The notes: generated from the letters alone by a model not told the origin. A DNA stretch of 64,000 nt from Brevundimonas sp. Leaf363 (GCF_001424025.1 NZ_LMPZ01000002.1:186001-250000); one strand, 5' to 3'. Positions 52,317 through 64,000 are shown, counted from the stretch's first letter. Program-made: numbers and translations.

Positions 52317-52961
52317 ATGACCACGCCCTCGACGCCGGAAGAAGACCTGGCCTTCATGCGTTCCATCGTGGAAGGCGGCGCGCCCAAGGCGTCGTACACG
52401 GCGGGCATCGTCTACCTATCCAGCGGGCTGCTCTACGGCGTTGAGTGCCTGTTCCACATCGGCCAGATCCTGGGCCTGATCCGCTGGCCGGGCTGGGCCA
52501 GCCTGGCCTTCGTGATCTTCATTCTGGTGGCGACGCTGGGCGCCATCGGCTGGGCCATCGTGTACGACCGGCGCAATCGCGTCGGAAACATCGGCGCCAC
52601 CAAGTCGATGAACGCGGTCTTCAACGCGACAGGCCTGGCCAATCTGGCCTTCCTGACCATCTTCGCGGTCAACGCCGTGCGGATGGAGAATTTCGCCATC
52701 TGGCTGTTTTATCCGGCCGTGGTGTTCGCGGTTCAGGCCGCCGCCTGGTTCGTGGCCTGGCAGCTGAAGCGGCGGACCTGGATGCTGCTGACGGCGCTGG
52801 GCGGCATCGTCACCTCCATTACCTTGGGCGTGCTGGTCGAGAACGGCTTCGCCTATCTGTGCGTCTGCGCGGCGGCCTTGTTCGGCCTTTTCGCCCTGCC
52901 GGGCTGGATCATGGTCAGGGACGCCCGCGCCTGGAGCGCCCGCTCGGCCGCCCAGGTCTGA
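52317..52961 (+). CDS. Integral membrane protein, partner of winged-helix regulator
   Basis: 214 residues from the ATG giving MTTPSTPEEDLAFMRSIVEG (CGGAGATC lies just upstream). Six membrane segments are seen at about 27-45, 58-80, 98-118, 122-142, 148-170 and 175-197. No motif points to an enzyme. The next gene begins 4 bp later and encodes a winged-helix regulator, so the pair is likely cotranscribed. The function is unknown. Confidence 0.78.
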   Translation: MTTPSTPEEDLAFMRSIVEGGAPKASYTAGIVYLSSGLLYGVECLFHIGQILGLIRWPGWASLAFVIFILVATLGAIGWAIVYDRRNRVGNIGATKSMNAVFNATGLANLAFLTIFAVNAVRMENFAIWLFYPAVVFAVQAAAWFVAWQLKRRTWMLLTALGGIVTSITLGVLVENGFAYLCVCAAALFGLFALPGWIMVRDARAWSARSAAQV

Positions 52962-52965
52962 TCTC

Positions 52966-53271
52966 ATGGCCCTGTCCAATCTGGGCCAGATCGACGAGGT
53001 GATCCACGGGCGCCTCCGCCTGGGGATCATGGTCTATCTGGCCGAAGCCGAGCGCGCCGATTTCACCGTGCTGAAGAACGCTTTGGACGCCACCCAGGGC
53101 AACCTGTCGATCCATCTGCGCAAGCTGGAGGAGGCCGGCTACATCGAAATCGAAAAGGCCTTCGTGAACCGCAAGCCCCTGACCACCGCCCGGATCACGC
53201 CCAAGGGTCGCAAGGCCTTCGCCGCCTATCTGCAGGCCTTGGGTGGGTTGATCGGGAAGGCGGGCGGATGA
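52966..53271 (+). CDS. Winged-helix transcriptional regulator (HTH_34-like)
   Basis: 101 residues. The sequence DEVIHGRLRLGIMVYL, ADFTVLKNALDATQGNLSIH, LRKLEEAGYIEIEKAF and TARITPKGRKAFAAYLQAL is the compact MarR-like winged-helix family found in small stand-alone regulators. It should bind DNA as a dimer and control the membrane protein upstream. It converges on a small minus-strand gene 3 bp later. Confidence 0.9.
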   Translation: MALSNLGQIDEVIHGRLRLGIMVYLAEAERADFTVLKNALDATQGNLSIHLRKLEEAGYIEIEKAFVNRKPLTTARITPKGRKAFAAYLQALGGLIGKAGG

Positions 53272-53274
53272 GAG

Positions 53275-53538
53275 CTAGACCCAATCGGATTCCCATGCCC
53301 CGGCGTCGTAGAGGTACAGCGTGACCTCATCGGCGAAACCTTGGGCCCAGGCGATGGCTTCTGTCACGGAGAGACACACGCGCACGGCGAAGGTGTCCGA
53401 GCCGTCAGTGGTCGCCGTCGCATTGTCGTGGTTTGGTGAGTCATTTGCCGCGTTGTCGTGCCACGTCGCTTCCGCGACCGCGTCGATAGAGCGCCAGCGG
53501 TGAGGATGGGTGCGGCGGTCGATGATGTTTGTGATCAT
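53275..53538 (-). CDS. Small hypothetical protein
   Basis: 87 residues from the ATG at 53538 (MITNIIDRRTHPHRWRSIDA ... SVTEAIAWAQGFADEVTL). It ends 3 bp from the winged-helix gene, and its start lies 9 bp from the folP start on the other strand. The base composition is less GC-rich than the surroundings, and the protein has His/Asn-rich stretches (WHDNAANDSPNHDN). I recognise no family. It is a plausible gene, not a certain one. Confidence 0.5.
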   Translation of the reverse strand: MITNIIDRRTHPHRWRSIDAVAEATWHDNAANDSPNHDNATATTDGSDTFAVRVCLSVTEAIAWAQGFADEVTLYLYDAGAWESDWV

Positions 53539-53547
53539 GATGCCAGC

Positions 53548-54360
53548 ATGACCTCGATCCGTGTTCAGGTCATGGGCATCGTCAACGTCACGCCCGACAG
53601 CTTCTCGGACGGCGGGCGCCATGAGGATGCGGCCGCCGCCGTGGCCCATGCGATGCGGCTGGTGGACCAGGGGGCCGACATCCTCGACGTCGGCGGCGAG
53701 AGCACCCGGCCCAGCGCCGAGCCTGTGGCCGAGGCCGACGAGATCGCCCGCACCGTCCCCGTCATCGCCGCGATCCGCGAGCAGTGGCTGGGGCCCATCA
53801 GCATCGACACCCTGAAGCCCGGCGTGGCCCGCGCGGCCGTCGCGGCCGGGGCGACGATGTGGAACGACGTGTCGGCGCTGACGGGATCGCCCGACAGCCT
53901 GGCCGTCGCGGCCGACCTGAACTGCGACGTCTGCCTGATGCACATGAAGGGCGAGCCGCGCACCATGCAGGCCGATCCCCGCTATGACGATGTGGCGGCC
54001 GAGGTCGCCCGGTATCTGGCCGATCGCGCCGAGGCGGCGATGGCGGCCGGCGTGGCCCGCAACCGCATCTGGCTCGACCCCGGCCTCGGCTTCGGCAAGA
54101 CGGCGGCGCACAATCTCAGTCTGACGAAGCACCTGGATCGGCTGGTCGCGCTCGGCTTTCCGGTCCTCTACGGAGTCAGCCGCAAGCGTACGATCCAGGC
54201 GGTCGATCCCACCGCCACCGAGGCGTTGGACCGCCTCGGCGGCTCGCTGGCGCTGGCGCTGGAGGCGACCCGGCGCGGGGCGGCCATCGTCCGCGTTCAC
54301 GATGTCCGCGAGACGGTCCAAGCCCTGAGCCTTCAGAGCGCGGTTGCCGACGCGAGCTGA
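53548..54360 (+). CDS. folP: Dihydropteroate synthase
   Basis: 270 residues from the ATG giving MTSIRVQVMGIVNVTPDSFS. Loop 1 DSFSDGG and loop 2 LDVGGESTRPSAEPV are present, together with KPGVARAAVAAGATMWNDVS and the substrate-binding GVSRKRTIQAV. It makes dihydropteroate from DHPP and p-aminobenzoate in folate synthesis. The start lies 9 bp from a divergent small gene. Confidence 0.97.
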   Translation: MTSIRVQVMGIVNVTPDSFSDGGRHEDAAAAVAHAMRLVDQGADILDVGGESTRPSAEPVAEADEIARTVPVIAAIREQWLGPISIDTLKPGVARAAVAAGATMWNDVSALTGSPDSLAVAADLNCDVCLMHMKGEPRTMQADPRYDDVAAEVARYLADRAEAAMAAGVARNRIWLDPGLGFGKTAAHNLSLTKHLDRLVALGFPVLYGVSRKRTIQAVDPTATEALDRLGGSLALALEATRRGAAIVRVHDVRETVQALSLQSAVADAS

Positions 54361-54396
54361 GCCGCTAAGCTCCCCGCAAAACGGGGGCGGAAAACA

Positions 54397-55524
54397 ATGA
54401 CCAGGACCTTGGCCGACGACATGGGCCAGACAAGACTGCTGTCGCTGGACGTGCTGCGAGGGATCACCGTCATGGGGATGATCCTGGTCAATGCGACCGC
54501 CGGACTGGCCAGTCCGCAGCTGGAGGTGTTCCCGCTGCTGCTGCACGCCCGCTGGGACGGGCTGACCATCGCCGATGTCGTCTTCCCCGGCTTTCTGATG
54601 ATGATGGGCGTCGCCGTGCCTATGGCTCTGAAGGGCCGCACCGGCCTTGGTGGCGGGACCGGCGGCAAGATCTTCTGGCGCGCCGCGCGCCTGATCCTGA
54701 TTGGCTTCATCCTGTCCAACATGTGGTGGGCGATGGACCCGGCCTCCAGCGAATGGCGCCTCTGGGGTGTGCTGCAGCGGATCGGCATCGTCTACGGCGT
54801 CTGCTCCATCCTCTTCCTGACGCTGGGCCCGAAAGTCCGACTGGGCCTGATCGCGGCGATCCTGCTGCTCTACTGGCCGCTGACCCTGATCCCGGCGCTG
54901 GATGGCCTGCCCAACGACATCTGGGAGCGCGGGCATAACTTCGTCGCCTCGGTCGACCGCGTCCTGACCGCCCCGCACAACTACGTCAAAGGCCCGGAAG
55001 GCTATGACCCCGAGGGTCTGCTCGGACACCTGCCGGCCATCGCCCACGGCCTGATCGGCGTGGCCATCGGCGAGTTCCTGCTCAAGCGGCCCGAGACCAA
55101 GTCGGCGGGCAAGCTGGCCATCGCCGGCGCCGTCATGCTGGTCGCGGGCATCGCCTTTGGTTTCATCTTCCCCGTCGTGAAGGACATCTGGTCGTCCAGC
55201 TTCGTGCTGGTCACCTGCGGCATCACCACCCTGGCCCTGGCCGGCCTGCACGCCACCATCGACAAGCCGGGGACCAATGCCAATGCCGTCTGGATCGCCG
55301 TGCCCATGGCCTTCGGCATCAACGCCATCGCCGCCTATGTCTGGCACGAACTGCTGGCCGTCATGGGCATGCCCGCGTGGGGCGCGATGACGGCGCCGTA
55401 TCGCTGGCTGGAACCGGTCGTCGGCTCGCCGATCGCGGCCCTGGTCCCAGTCATCATCTTCATCGCCCTGGTCTGGCTGCCGATGGACTACCTCCGCCGC
55501 AAGCGGTGGATCATCAAGGTCTGA
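54397..55524 (+). CDS. Acyltransferase-like membrane protein (DUF5009/NagX, COG4299 type)
   Basis: 375 residues with about ten membrane helices. The N-terminal signature LSLDVLRGITVMGMILVNAT is shared with heparan-alpha-glucosaminide N-acetyltransferase-like proteins (NagX). Further matches are PGFLMMMGVAVPMAL and the C-terminal HELLAVMGMPAWG. Eukaryotic relatives acetylate terminal glucosamine in lysosomes; bacterial members probably acetylate amino sugars at the inner membrane. It ends before the bidirectional-looking hairpin that terminates ftsH. Confidence 0.88.
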   Translation: MTRTLADDMGQTRLLSLDVLRGITVMGMILVNATAGLASPQLEVFPLLLHARWDGLTIADVVFPGFLMMMGVAVPMALKGRTGLGGGTGGKIFWRAARLILIGFILSNMWWAMDPASSEWRLWGVLQRIGIVYGVCSILFLTLGPKVRLGLIAAILLLYWPLTLIPALDGLPNDIWERGHNFVASVDRVLTAPHNYVKGPEGYDPEGLLGHLPAIAHGLIGVAIGEFLLKRPETKSAGKLAIAGAVMLVAGIAFGFIFPVVKDIWSSSFVLVTCGITTLALAGLHATIDKPGTNANAVWIAVPMAFGINAIAAYVWHELLAVMGMPAWGAMTAPYRWLEPVVGSPIAALVPVIIFIALVWLPMDYLRRKRWIIKV

Positions 55525-55572
55525 GGCCAAAGATCCTTCCCGTTCCTGGACGGGCGAGGATCTGGAGCGGCA

Positions 55573-55608
55573 AAGAAAAAGGGCGGCGTCCGCGTGGACG
55601 CCGCCCTT
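55573..55608 (-). terminator. Rho-independent terminator after ftsH
   Basis: AAGGGCGGCGTCC / GGACGCCGCCCTT makes a 13-bp stem (55579-55608). Read on the minus strand it is followed by TTTTTCTTT. It lies 23 bp beyond the ftsH stop and may also act on the convergent acyltransferase gene. Confidence 0.93.
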
Positions 55609-55631
55609 GTCGTTTCCGGTCTGCGGTTCGG

Positions 55632-57555
<1,924 letters not shown>

Positions 57556-57569
<14 letters not shown>

Positions 57570-58860
57570 TCCGTCTCTCGATCTCCCGGTCGGGGCCGTC
57601 CGGCGCCCGCCGTGTGTCTAGTCCCCGCCAAGATAGGCCTTCATGCGGCGTTCCGCCATCGGACGGACGGGCCAGAGCGCTCTCCTGCGACAACCGGCCC
57701 TGAGCGAGCGCCAGGCGGTCGGCGACGAGGGCGCGAAGACCCATCCGTTCTCCTGCAAGAATCGGGGCGCCGCTTTCGTTCCGGATCAGGACGGGCATGG
57801 TCGGGCGTACGCCGGCCGGCAGGGCCGCCAGCCGGGCCCTGTCGGCGTCCGACAGCCGCGACAGGACGCCTGCGGCCGGCGCGACGCTGAAGCCTTTCGG
57901 TGGATTGAGTTCAAACCGCCCGTCCCAGACGCCGTCGATCAGGCCGGGCGGGCGGCGGGCGAACTCCCCAGCCTCGCGATACACGGTCAGATCATCACCC
58001 GTCGCCTCGATCCGCGCACCGCCCAGCACGGCGACCACATCGCCCGGCGCCGCCAGTCGGTCGGACAAGGACGCCAGCGCGCGGCCACGCGGCGGCCGCT
58101 CGCCCCCCGCCGCGCAGACGACGGCCAACGCCAGGTCACGCAGGCCGAGGCGACGCGAGCCCCGGATCACTCCGAATGCGTCCACGGTCATCTCGGCTGG
58201 AATGAGCGGGGTCGTCCCGGCGAGCGGCGCGATCGTCCCAGCCAGCGACTGCCTTGCGCGGGCCCGGGCGAAGCGGAGATCGTCATTGGCCGGGTCATCG
58301 ATCCACGGGAGGCCGCGCGTCGTCAGATGATCCCGCAAGGCTGCGCGCGATACGCCCAGCAGAGGCCTCAACAGCGCCAGGCTGCGTCCCTCCGGCCAGA
58401 CCGGGCTTGGGCCCCATTCGGCCAAGCGGCCCAGCGTCGAACCGCGCGCCCGCATCCAGTCGGCCTCCGCGATGTCGTCAGCGGTGTGGCCCAGCAGGAT
58501 GACGTGAGCGCCGGCCTGACGGGCCGCCTGCGCCAACAATCTGTGCCGGGCGGCGCGGGCGGCGGCGGGCAGGCCGGTCAGGGGTTTGTCGCCCGTCCAG
58601 GACAGGGCGCGGAAAGGGGCGCCGGCGCGCCCAGCGGCCTCGGCGGCGAAGTCGGTCCAGTCGCCGCTCTGGGGCGACAGGCCGTGGTCGACGGTCAAGA
58701 CGATCAGGCGACGGCCGCGCGCCTCGGCCCAGGTCGTCGCCAGATCCAGCAAGGCGAGGGAATCGCCGCCGCCTGACAGAGCGATGGCGACGGGACGTTC
58801 GACATCCGTCTCAAGCCGCGCGTCGAGCCGCGCGAAGACCGCCTCGATCAGGCCGCGCAC
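57556..58860 (-). CDS. tilS: tRNA(Ile)-lysidine synthase
   Basis: 434 residues. The PP-loop [17 protein letters not shown] binds [33 protein letters not shown] and the later [16 protein letters not shown] are the family regions. It adds lysidine to the anticodon C34 of tRNA(Ile2), needed to read AUA codons. It overlaps cpoB by 13 bp at its start and ftsH by 14 bp at its end, so the three are translationally linked. Confidence 0.96.
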
Positions 58861-59699
58861 TCGGCGCGGGTGCGGATCGCCCCGGCGCGTGTGCGCAGGT
58901 TCGGCGCCGCCGCCTCGGCATACCGACGATTGAACTCGCCCAGCGCGCCGCAGGCCTGGGTCTTGCGATCCGTGGCGACTAGGTTCTCGGCCAGCTTCAG
59001 CGTCGTCTCGCCGGCCCAGGTGATGCGCGGCCAGCCCTGCAGGGCGGCGGCGTAGGCCGCGACGGCGCCGGCGCGGTCGTTCTGCGCTACCCGCAAATCG
59101 CCCAGGCGGGAGTTGGCTTCGCGCGCCTCGTTGGTGTCGGGCCAGGTGACGGCCACGGTCTGGAAGGCGCGATCGGCGCGGGCTGGGTCGCTCTTTACCA
59201 GTTCGATGGCGGCGGCCAGATCGCCGGTGGCGCTGTTCGTGGCGCTGTCCGCCGTGATCGGCGCATTCAGCTCGTTGGCGCGCTCCAGCGCGGCGATGCG
59301 GTTGTCGGTGTCGGTGATGCGGGCGCGCAGGGCCGCGTTGTCGCGGTTGGCCTCTTCAAGCTCGAAGGTCGAACGTTCGAGGTCGCCGTTCATCCGCTGC
59401 AGGCTGTCTTCCAAGTCTCCCAGGCGCCGCGTCAGGTCCGAGACGCTGCCTTGCAGGGCGACAACCTCGGGGTCCGGCTCGACCAGCACGGGCTGGCCGG
59501 CGGCGTTGCGCTGCGTCACCGCGCGCTCCAGCCGGCGGACGTTGCGATCCAGCTGATCCAGGCGGCGCTTGTCCCACTGAATGGCGTCCGGCGGCAGCTG
59601 CGTAGCGGTCTGGGCCGCCACGGCGCCGGCGATCAGGGTCAGGCCGACGGCCGTCGACAGAACGGCGCGCGAGCGGAGGGAAGGAAGCTTCGGCATCAT
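58848..59699 (-). CDS. cpoB: Tol-Pal coordinator CpoB (YbgF)
   Basis: 283 residues from the first of two adjacent methionines (59699). A signal peptide covers about 1-31 (ending AVAAQ). An N-terminal coiled coil (about 45-145, RRLDQLDRNVRRLERAVTQ) drives trimerisation. A C-terminal TPR region at about 170-280 is typical though short. It links outer-membrane constriction and peptidoglycan synthesis at division. It follows pal after a 116-bp gap. Confidence 0.92.
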   Translation of the reverse strand: MMPKLPSLRSRAVLSTAVGLTLIAGAVAAQTATQLPPDAIQWDKRRLDQLDRNVRRLERAVTQRNAAGQPVLVEPDPEVVALQGSVSDLTRRLGDLEDSLQRMNGDLERSTFELEEANRDNAALRARITDTDNRIAALERANELNAPITADSATNSATGDLAAAIELVKSDPARADRAFQTVAVTWPDTNEAREANSRLGDLRVAQNDRAGAVAAYAAALQGWPRITWAGETTLKLAENLVATDRKTQACGALGEFNRRYAEAAAPNLRTRAGAIRTRAECAA

Positions 59700-59815
59700 G
59701 GTCGGACGGTTCCACCGTTTTGCGGCGACGGCAAGGCGTGAAGCCTGACAACGGGTCAAGAGAAGGCCGGCGGAACCTTCGTCCCGCCGGCCCAACTCAT
59801 GCGTTCACTGCGCTG

Positions 59816-60364
59816 TTAGCGCACCGCGCCCGAGACGATGGCGGTGTGGGCGTTGCGGTTGCGCGCGAAGGCGTCCTCGTTCGAACCGGCGGCGATCGGC
59901 CGCTCCTTGCCGAAGCTGATGGTGTCGATCCGGCCGGCGGGGATGCCGCGGTTGACCAGATAGGTCCGCACGGCCTCGGCGCGGCGCGCGCCCAGGGCCA
60001 GGTTGTATTCGCGGGTGCCGCGTTCGTCGGCGTTACCCTCGATCCGGACGGTCACGCCCGGGTAGCGCTGCAGCCACTGCGCCTGAGCGTCCAGGCGCGG
60101 GAAGGCTTCGGAGCGCACTTCGTAGCTGTCCAGGTCGAAGTAGACACGGTCGCCGATGTTGACGACGAAGTCCTGCTCCGAGCCCGGGACGGCGGCGCCC
60201 ATCTGGCCGCCGGTGACCGGTCCGGTCGGGGCGGTCGGATAGGCGGGGGTCGAGGGGCCGGCCGGGGTCACATCGACAGGCGGCTTCTTGGTGCAGGCGG
60301 CCATGGCGATGACGGCGAGGCTGACGGCGCCCAGGCGGGCGATGGTTGTCTTGTTCAGGGTCAT
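59816..60364 (-). CDS. pal: Peptidoglycan-associated lipoprotein Pal
   Basis: 182 residues. The lipobox MAAC places the lipidated cysteine at C24, and a Pro-rich linker follows (30-60). The OmpA-like domain (about 72-182) has FDLDSYEVRSEAFPRL and the peptidoglycan-binding sequence GNADERGTREYNLALGARRA. It anchors the outer membrane to peptidoglycan and binds TolB. It is the fifth gene of the tol-pal block. Confidence 0.98.
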   Translation of the reverse strand: MTLNKTTIARLGAVSLAVIAMAACTKKPPVDVTPAGPSTPAYPTAPTGPVTGGQMGAAVPGSEQDFVVNIGDRVYFDLDSYEVRSEAFPRLDAQAQWLQRYPGVTVRIEGNADERGTREYNLALGARRAEAVRTYLVNRGIPAGRIDTISFGKERPIAAGSNEDAFARNRNAHTAIVSGAVR

Positions 60365-60472
60365 TGGGTCGTCTCCTTTGACATCATTGAGGACGGCGGC
60401 CTCAAGCTTGGCTGTTCGAAACTGCTACCGGCGTGGACCGGGCTTGGCTATCGGCGATAACGCACTGTTGAG

Positions 60473-60502
60473 CCGGTTGGCTCCCGCGCTGCCGGGAACC
60501 GG
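60473..60502 (-). promoter_or_regulatory. Hairpin between tolB and pal
   Basis: CCGGTT / AACCGG, 6-bp arms with an 18-nt interior loop, in the gap after the tolB stop. There is no T run. It may reduce read-through or set different pal and tolB levels, as known for tol-pal in other bacteria. Confidence 0.35.
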
Positions 60503-60504
60503 CC

Positions 60505-61872
60505 TCAGGCGGGGCAGGCGTCCGGCCCGCGCGAGGGGCCGATGTCGATGGCGGGCGCGTCCAGCAGGGGCGACCACGCCGGATCCTCGCCGCCGCCGAA
60601 GTAGCCGGCCTGCGAGATGACGCGGCCCGACAGATCCACGGTCCACAAGCGAGTGTCCCCGCCCGGCGAGCGCCGCGCGAACATAACGTAGCGGCCATTC
60701 GGAGCCCACGACGGACCTTCCTCGAAATAGCTGGACGACAGCGCGCGCTCGCCCGAGCCGTCGGCGTTCATGACGCCGATGCTGAACCGGCCGCCGCCCT
60801 GTTTGACGAAGGCGATCAGGTCGCCGCGCGGGCTCCACACCGGGTTAGTATAAAGGCCGCCGCCGCGCGAAATCGGCCGCTGGCCCGAGCCGTCGGCGTT
60901 CATCACGTACAGACGCGGATTGCCCGAGCGGTCGGAGTTGAACACGATGCGCGAGCCGTCCGGGCTGAACGACGGCGAGGTGTCGATGCCGGGATCGCTG
61001 GTCAGGCGGCGCAGGTCACGTGTGCGCAGGTCCATCGTATAGACGTCGGTGTTGCCGCGCCGGATGATGGAGAAGGCTACCTTGGACCCGTCGTTCGAGA
61101 AACGCGGCGCCAGCACCTGGCCGTCGAACTCGCCCAGGCTTTCGCGCCGGCCGGTCGACAGATTGTACAGGTAGATGCGGCTGTAATCCTTGCCCAGCGC
61201 CACATAGACGATCTCGTCCGGGCTGTTGGCGGCGAAGCGCGGCGACATGATCACCTCTTCGCCCTGGGTCAGATAGACCGGGCTGTCGCCGTCGGAATCG
61301 ACGATGGCCAAGCGGCTGAGGCGGTTCAGCTGGGTGCCGCTCTCGGCGACGTACAGCACGCGGGTGTCGAAGAAGCCGCTCTCGCCCGTCATCCGCGCAT
61401 AGACGACGTCCGCGATCTTGTGCGCGATCCGGCGCCATTGTTCTGGCGTGGCGGTGAACTGATAGCTGACCAGCTCGCACTGGCGGTACGGGTCATAGAG
61501 GCGGAAGCCGACGTCGTTGCGGCCGTCGGGCCGCGGCGTGACCGAGCCGTACAGCAGCGCCTGGGCGCCGATGCCGGTCCACTGCGGGAAGTTCGGCGCG
61601 TTGGCCACCGTCATCCCTGTCTCGGTGAAGCGCGCCGGATCCAGCGGTTCGAAGAAACCCGAGCGGCGCAGGTCGGAGCGGATCACGCCGGACAGGGCGT
61701 CGCCGTTCTGGCCGCTGAACGGAGCGACGGCGATCTGCAGGGCGCTTAGAACACCCTGATCGACGATGACTTCTTGTCCACCACCGTTTGGCGGCGCGGC
61801 GGTCGTCGTCTGGGCTTGCGACGCCAGTGGTGCGGTGGCGACGGCGAGAGCCAGCAGGGCGGCGAGACGCAT
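60505..61872 (-). CDS. tolB: Tol-Pal system translocation protein TolB
   Basis: 455 residues. A signal peptide covers about 1-20. The N-terminal domain (about 35-165) precedes a six-bladed beta propeller with repeated blades ending FSPDGSRIVFNSDRSGNPRL, WSPRGDLIAFVKQGGG and WAPNGRYVMFARRSPGG. It binds Pal at the outer membrane and TolA from the inner membrane. The order after tolA and before pal is standard. Confidence 0.98.
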   Translation of the reverse strand: MRLAALLALAVATAPLASQAQTTTAAPPNGGGQEVIVDQGVLSALQIAVAPFSGQNGDALSGVIRSDLRRSGFFEPLDPARFTETGMTVANAPNFPQWTGIGAQALLYGSVTPRPDGRNDVGFRLYDPYRQCELVSYQFTATPEQWRRIAHKIADVVYARMTGESGFFDTRVLYVAESGTQLNRLSRLAIVDSDGDSPVYLTQGEEVIMSPRFAANSPDEIVYVALGKDYSRIYLYNLSTGRRESLGEFDGQVLAPRFSNDGSKVAFSIIRRGNTDVYTMDLRTRDLRRLTSDPGIDTSPSFSPDGSRIVFNSDRSGNPRLYVMNADGSGQRPISRGGGLYTNPVWSPRGDLIAFVKQGGGRFSIGVMNADGSGERALSSSYFEEGPSWAPNGRYVMFARRSPGGDTRLWTVDLSGRVISQAGYFGGGEDPAWSPLLDAPAIDIGPSRGPDACPA

Positions 61873-61984
61873 CGAGAATCTCCGGATCGGGTGTCTGGGA
61901 GGGCCTATTGGCAGTGGCCGACGGTAAAGATCAGCTTCACGGTGAATGCGGCGACTTTACGGATCGTTCCTGTATGGACCGCCC

Positions 61985-62785
61985 TTACCGGCCCGTGCAC
62001 ATGGTTGCCGTGCGGAAAGAGAACGCCACTTCCTGTTCGTCATAGCCTGCGGGCATGTCGAAGGGGGCGGTCGCTCTCAATGCCCGCATCATACTGTCCG
62101 CCGAGGCGCGCCAGGTGGGGTCCGACCGCGTCTGGGTCAGTTGGGGTGAGCCGACAATCCGCCCATCTGCGGCCAATCGCACGCGAACTCCGATGGTCAA
62201 ATTGTCGGCGCCCGGTAGCTCGCAGTTGATGTTCCAGTTCGGCCTGATCTGAGCGGCGAGCGCCTGCAAGCTGGCGCGGCCGATGGCCTGGGGCGCGGTT
62301 CCGCGACCCTGTTGTCCGGCGGCGGGGCGGCCCTGGGTCGTGCCCGGGCGGCGCGGGCCGGCCAGGGCGTCCAGGTCCAGCGTCGGCTCCTGACGCGGTG
62401 GGGCCGGCTGGGGACGGGGCGGGCTGGGCCGAGGCGGGGTCGGGCGGGGCGGCGTCGGACGCGGCGGCTGCGGCCGGGGCGGAACCGGGCGCGGCGTGGG
62501 CGTCGGCACAGGCTTGGGCGGCGTCGGCGCGGGCGGCGTCGGCGGGGTGGGCTGCGGCGGCGTCGGATCGGGGGTCGCCGGCGCGGTGGCGGCGTTGTCC
62601 GGGCTGGGCTCGGGCTGGGGATTGTCCGCCGGTCCTGCCTCGACGATCTGGTCCGAAACGATCGACACCGGCACTGAGGACGGCAGCGGCTTGGGTTCGG
62701 TGCGCGGCCAGGACACGAAGGCGAGCGCGACCACCCCGGCGTGCAGGGCGATGGATCCCAGAATGGCGGGGCTGGGGCGACGCAA
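61985..62785 (-). CDS. tolA: TolA-like energy-transducing protein (proline-rich)
   Basis: 266 residues. One N-terminal membrane helix lies at about 9-25 (LGSIALHAGVVALAFVSW, with the SXXXH-type histidine). A long proline-rich spacer at about 60-150 is built from PPRPTPP-like units. The C-terminal TonB/TolA domain spans about 165-260 (IGVRVRLAADGRIVGSPQ). It lies after tolR with 3 bp between. The spacer is proline-based instead of the alanine/lysine helix of E. coli TolA. Confidence 0.9.
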   Translation of the reverse strand: MRRPSPAILGSIALHAGVVALAFVSWPRTEPKPLPSSVPVSIVSDQIVEAGPADNPQPEPSPDNAATAPATPDPTPPQPTPPTPPAPTPPKPVPTPTPRPVPPRPQPPRPTPPRPTPPRPSPPRPQPAPPRQEPTLDLDALAGPRRPGTTQGRPAAGQQGRGTAPQAIGRASLQALAAQIRPNWNINCELPGADNLTIGVRVRLAADGRIVGSPQLTQTRSDPTWRASADSMMRALRATAPFDMPAGYDEQEVAFSFRTATMCTGR

Positions 62786-62788
62786 GAT

Positions 62789-63984
<1,196 letters not shown>

Positions 63985-64000
63985 GGAGGCGTCGGCGGCA

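Noticed and set aside
62340..62610. A tandem repeat array that could be taken for CRISPR-like or microsatellite DNA.
   Set aside because: The repeats are the in-frame proline-rich spacer of TolA; units are short, irregular and without spacers.

Overview
The window is high-GC, densely packed chromosomal DNA of an alphaproteobacterium, most likely of the Caulobacterales and probably Brevundimonas or a close relative. This is inferred from several things: the gene order cycHJKL-degP-feuPQ-glnE, which is characteristic of alphaproteobacteria; the TonB-dependent receptor and Tol-Pal content; and the repeated GC-rich intergenic palindromes. There are no rRNA or tRNA genes, no prophage, no insertion sequence and no CRISPR array. 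About 64 protein genes are supported. Nearly all are core or lightly accessory functions.

Layout, left to right. 1-5.2 kb: a TetR regulator and a LytTR-type membrane regulator (cut by the left edge) diverge from a TonB-dependent receptor and a spinster-type MFS carrier. 5.4-8.8 kb: sucC and sucD (succinyl-CoA synthetase), separated by a small secreted protein gene and a VapBC-like toxin-antitoxin pair. 8.8-17.4 kb: rmuC, a DEAD-box helicase, argD-argF, a hybrid sensor protein without an ATPase domain, and thrC. 17.5-24.1 kb: small enzymes (retropepsin-like protease, YpfJ-like metallopeptidase, PfpI/DJ-1 protein, methyltransferase, hydrolase, DUF3298-like lipoprotein) and a membrane-protein/XRE pair with a palindromic operator candidate. 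24.1-31.5 kb: ubiA, two adjacent acyl-CoA dehydrogenases, uncharacterised proteins, an arylformamidase-like hydrolase and a KDPG-aldolase-like protein.

31.6-48.6 kb is a long run of minus-strand genes. In transcription order they are: a PepSY protein with a response regulator and histidine kinase; an unknown helical protein; cycH/ccmI, cycJ/ccmE, cycK/ccmF, cycL/ccmH (cytochrome c maturation); degP; a FeuP/FeuQ-like two-component pair; glnE; a periplasmic EF-hand protein; an ECF sigma factor; its anti-sigma-like membrane protein; and a periplasmic Spy/CpxP-like sensor. 48.8-55.5 kb holds a secreted protein, thiD, an 839-bp stretch with no credible gene, two membrane acyltransferases, a membrane-protein/winged-helix pair and folP. 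55.6-64 kb is the ftsH-tilS block joined to the Tol-Pal operon (transcription order tolQ, tolR, tolA, tolB, pal, cpoB, tilS, ftsH).

Points most worth following: (i) two families of 120-170-bp intergenic palindromic elements present in eight gaps, one splitting the feuP-feuQ pair; (ii) the toxin-antitoxin pair inside the sucCD operon, with nested inverted repeats over the antitoxin start; (iii) a PAS-PAS-HisKA-receiver protein with no ATPase domain; (iv) an EF-hand/ECF sigma/anti-sigma/periplasmic sensor operon; (v) the 839-bp gene-free stretch at 50185-51023 containing several exact hairpins. All functions are assigned by reading translated motifs. No database search was run.
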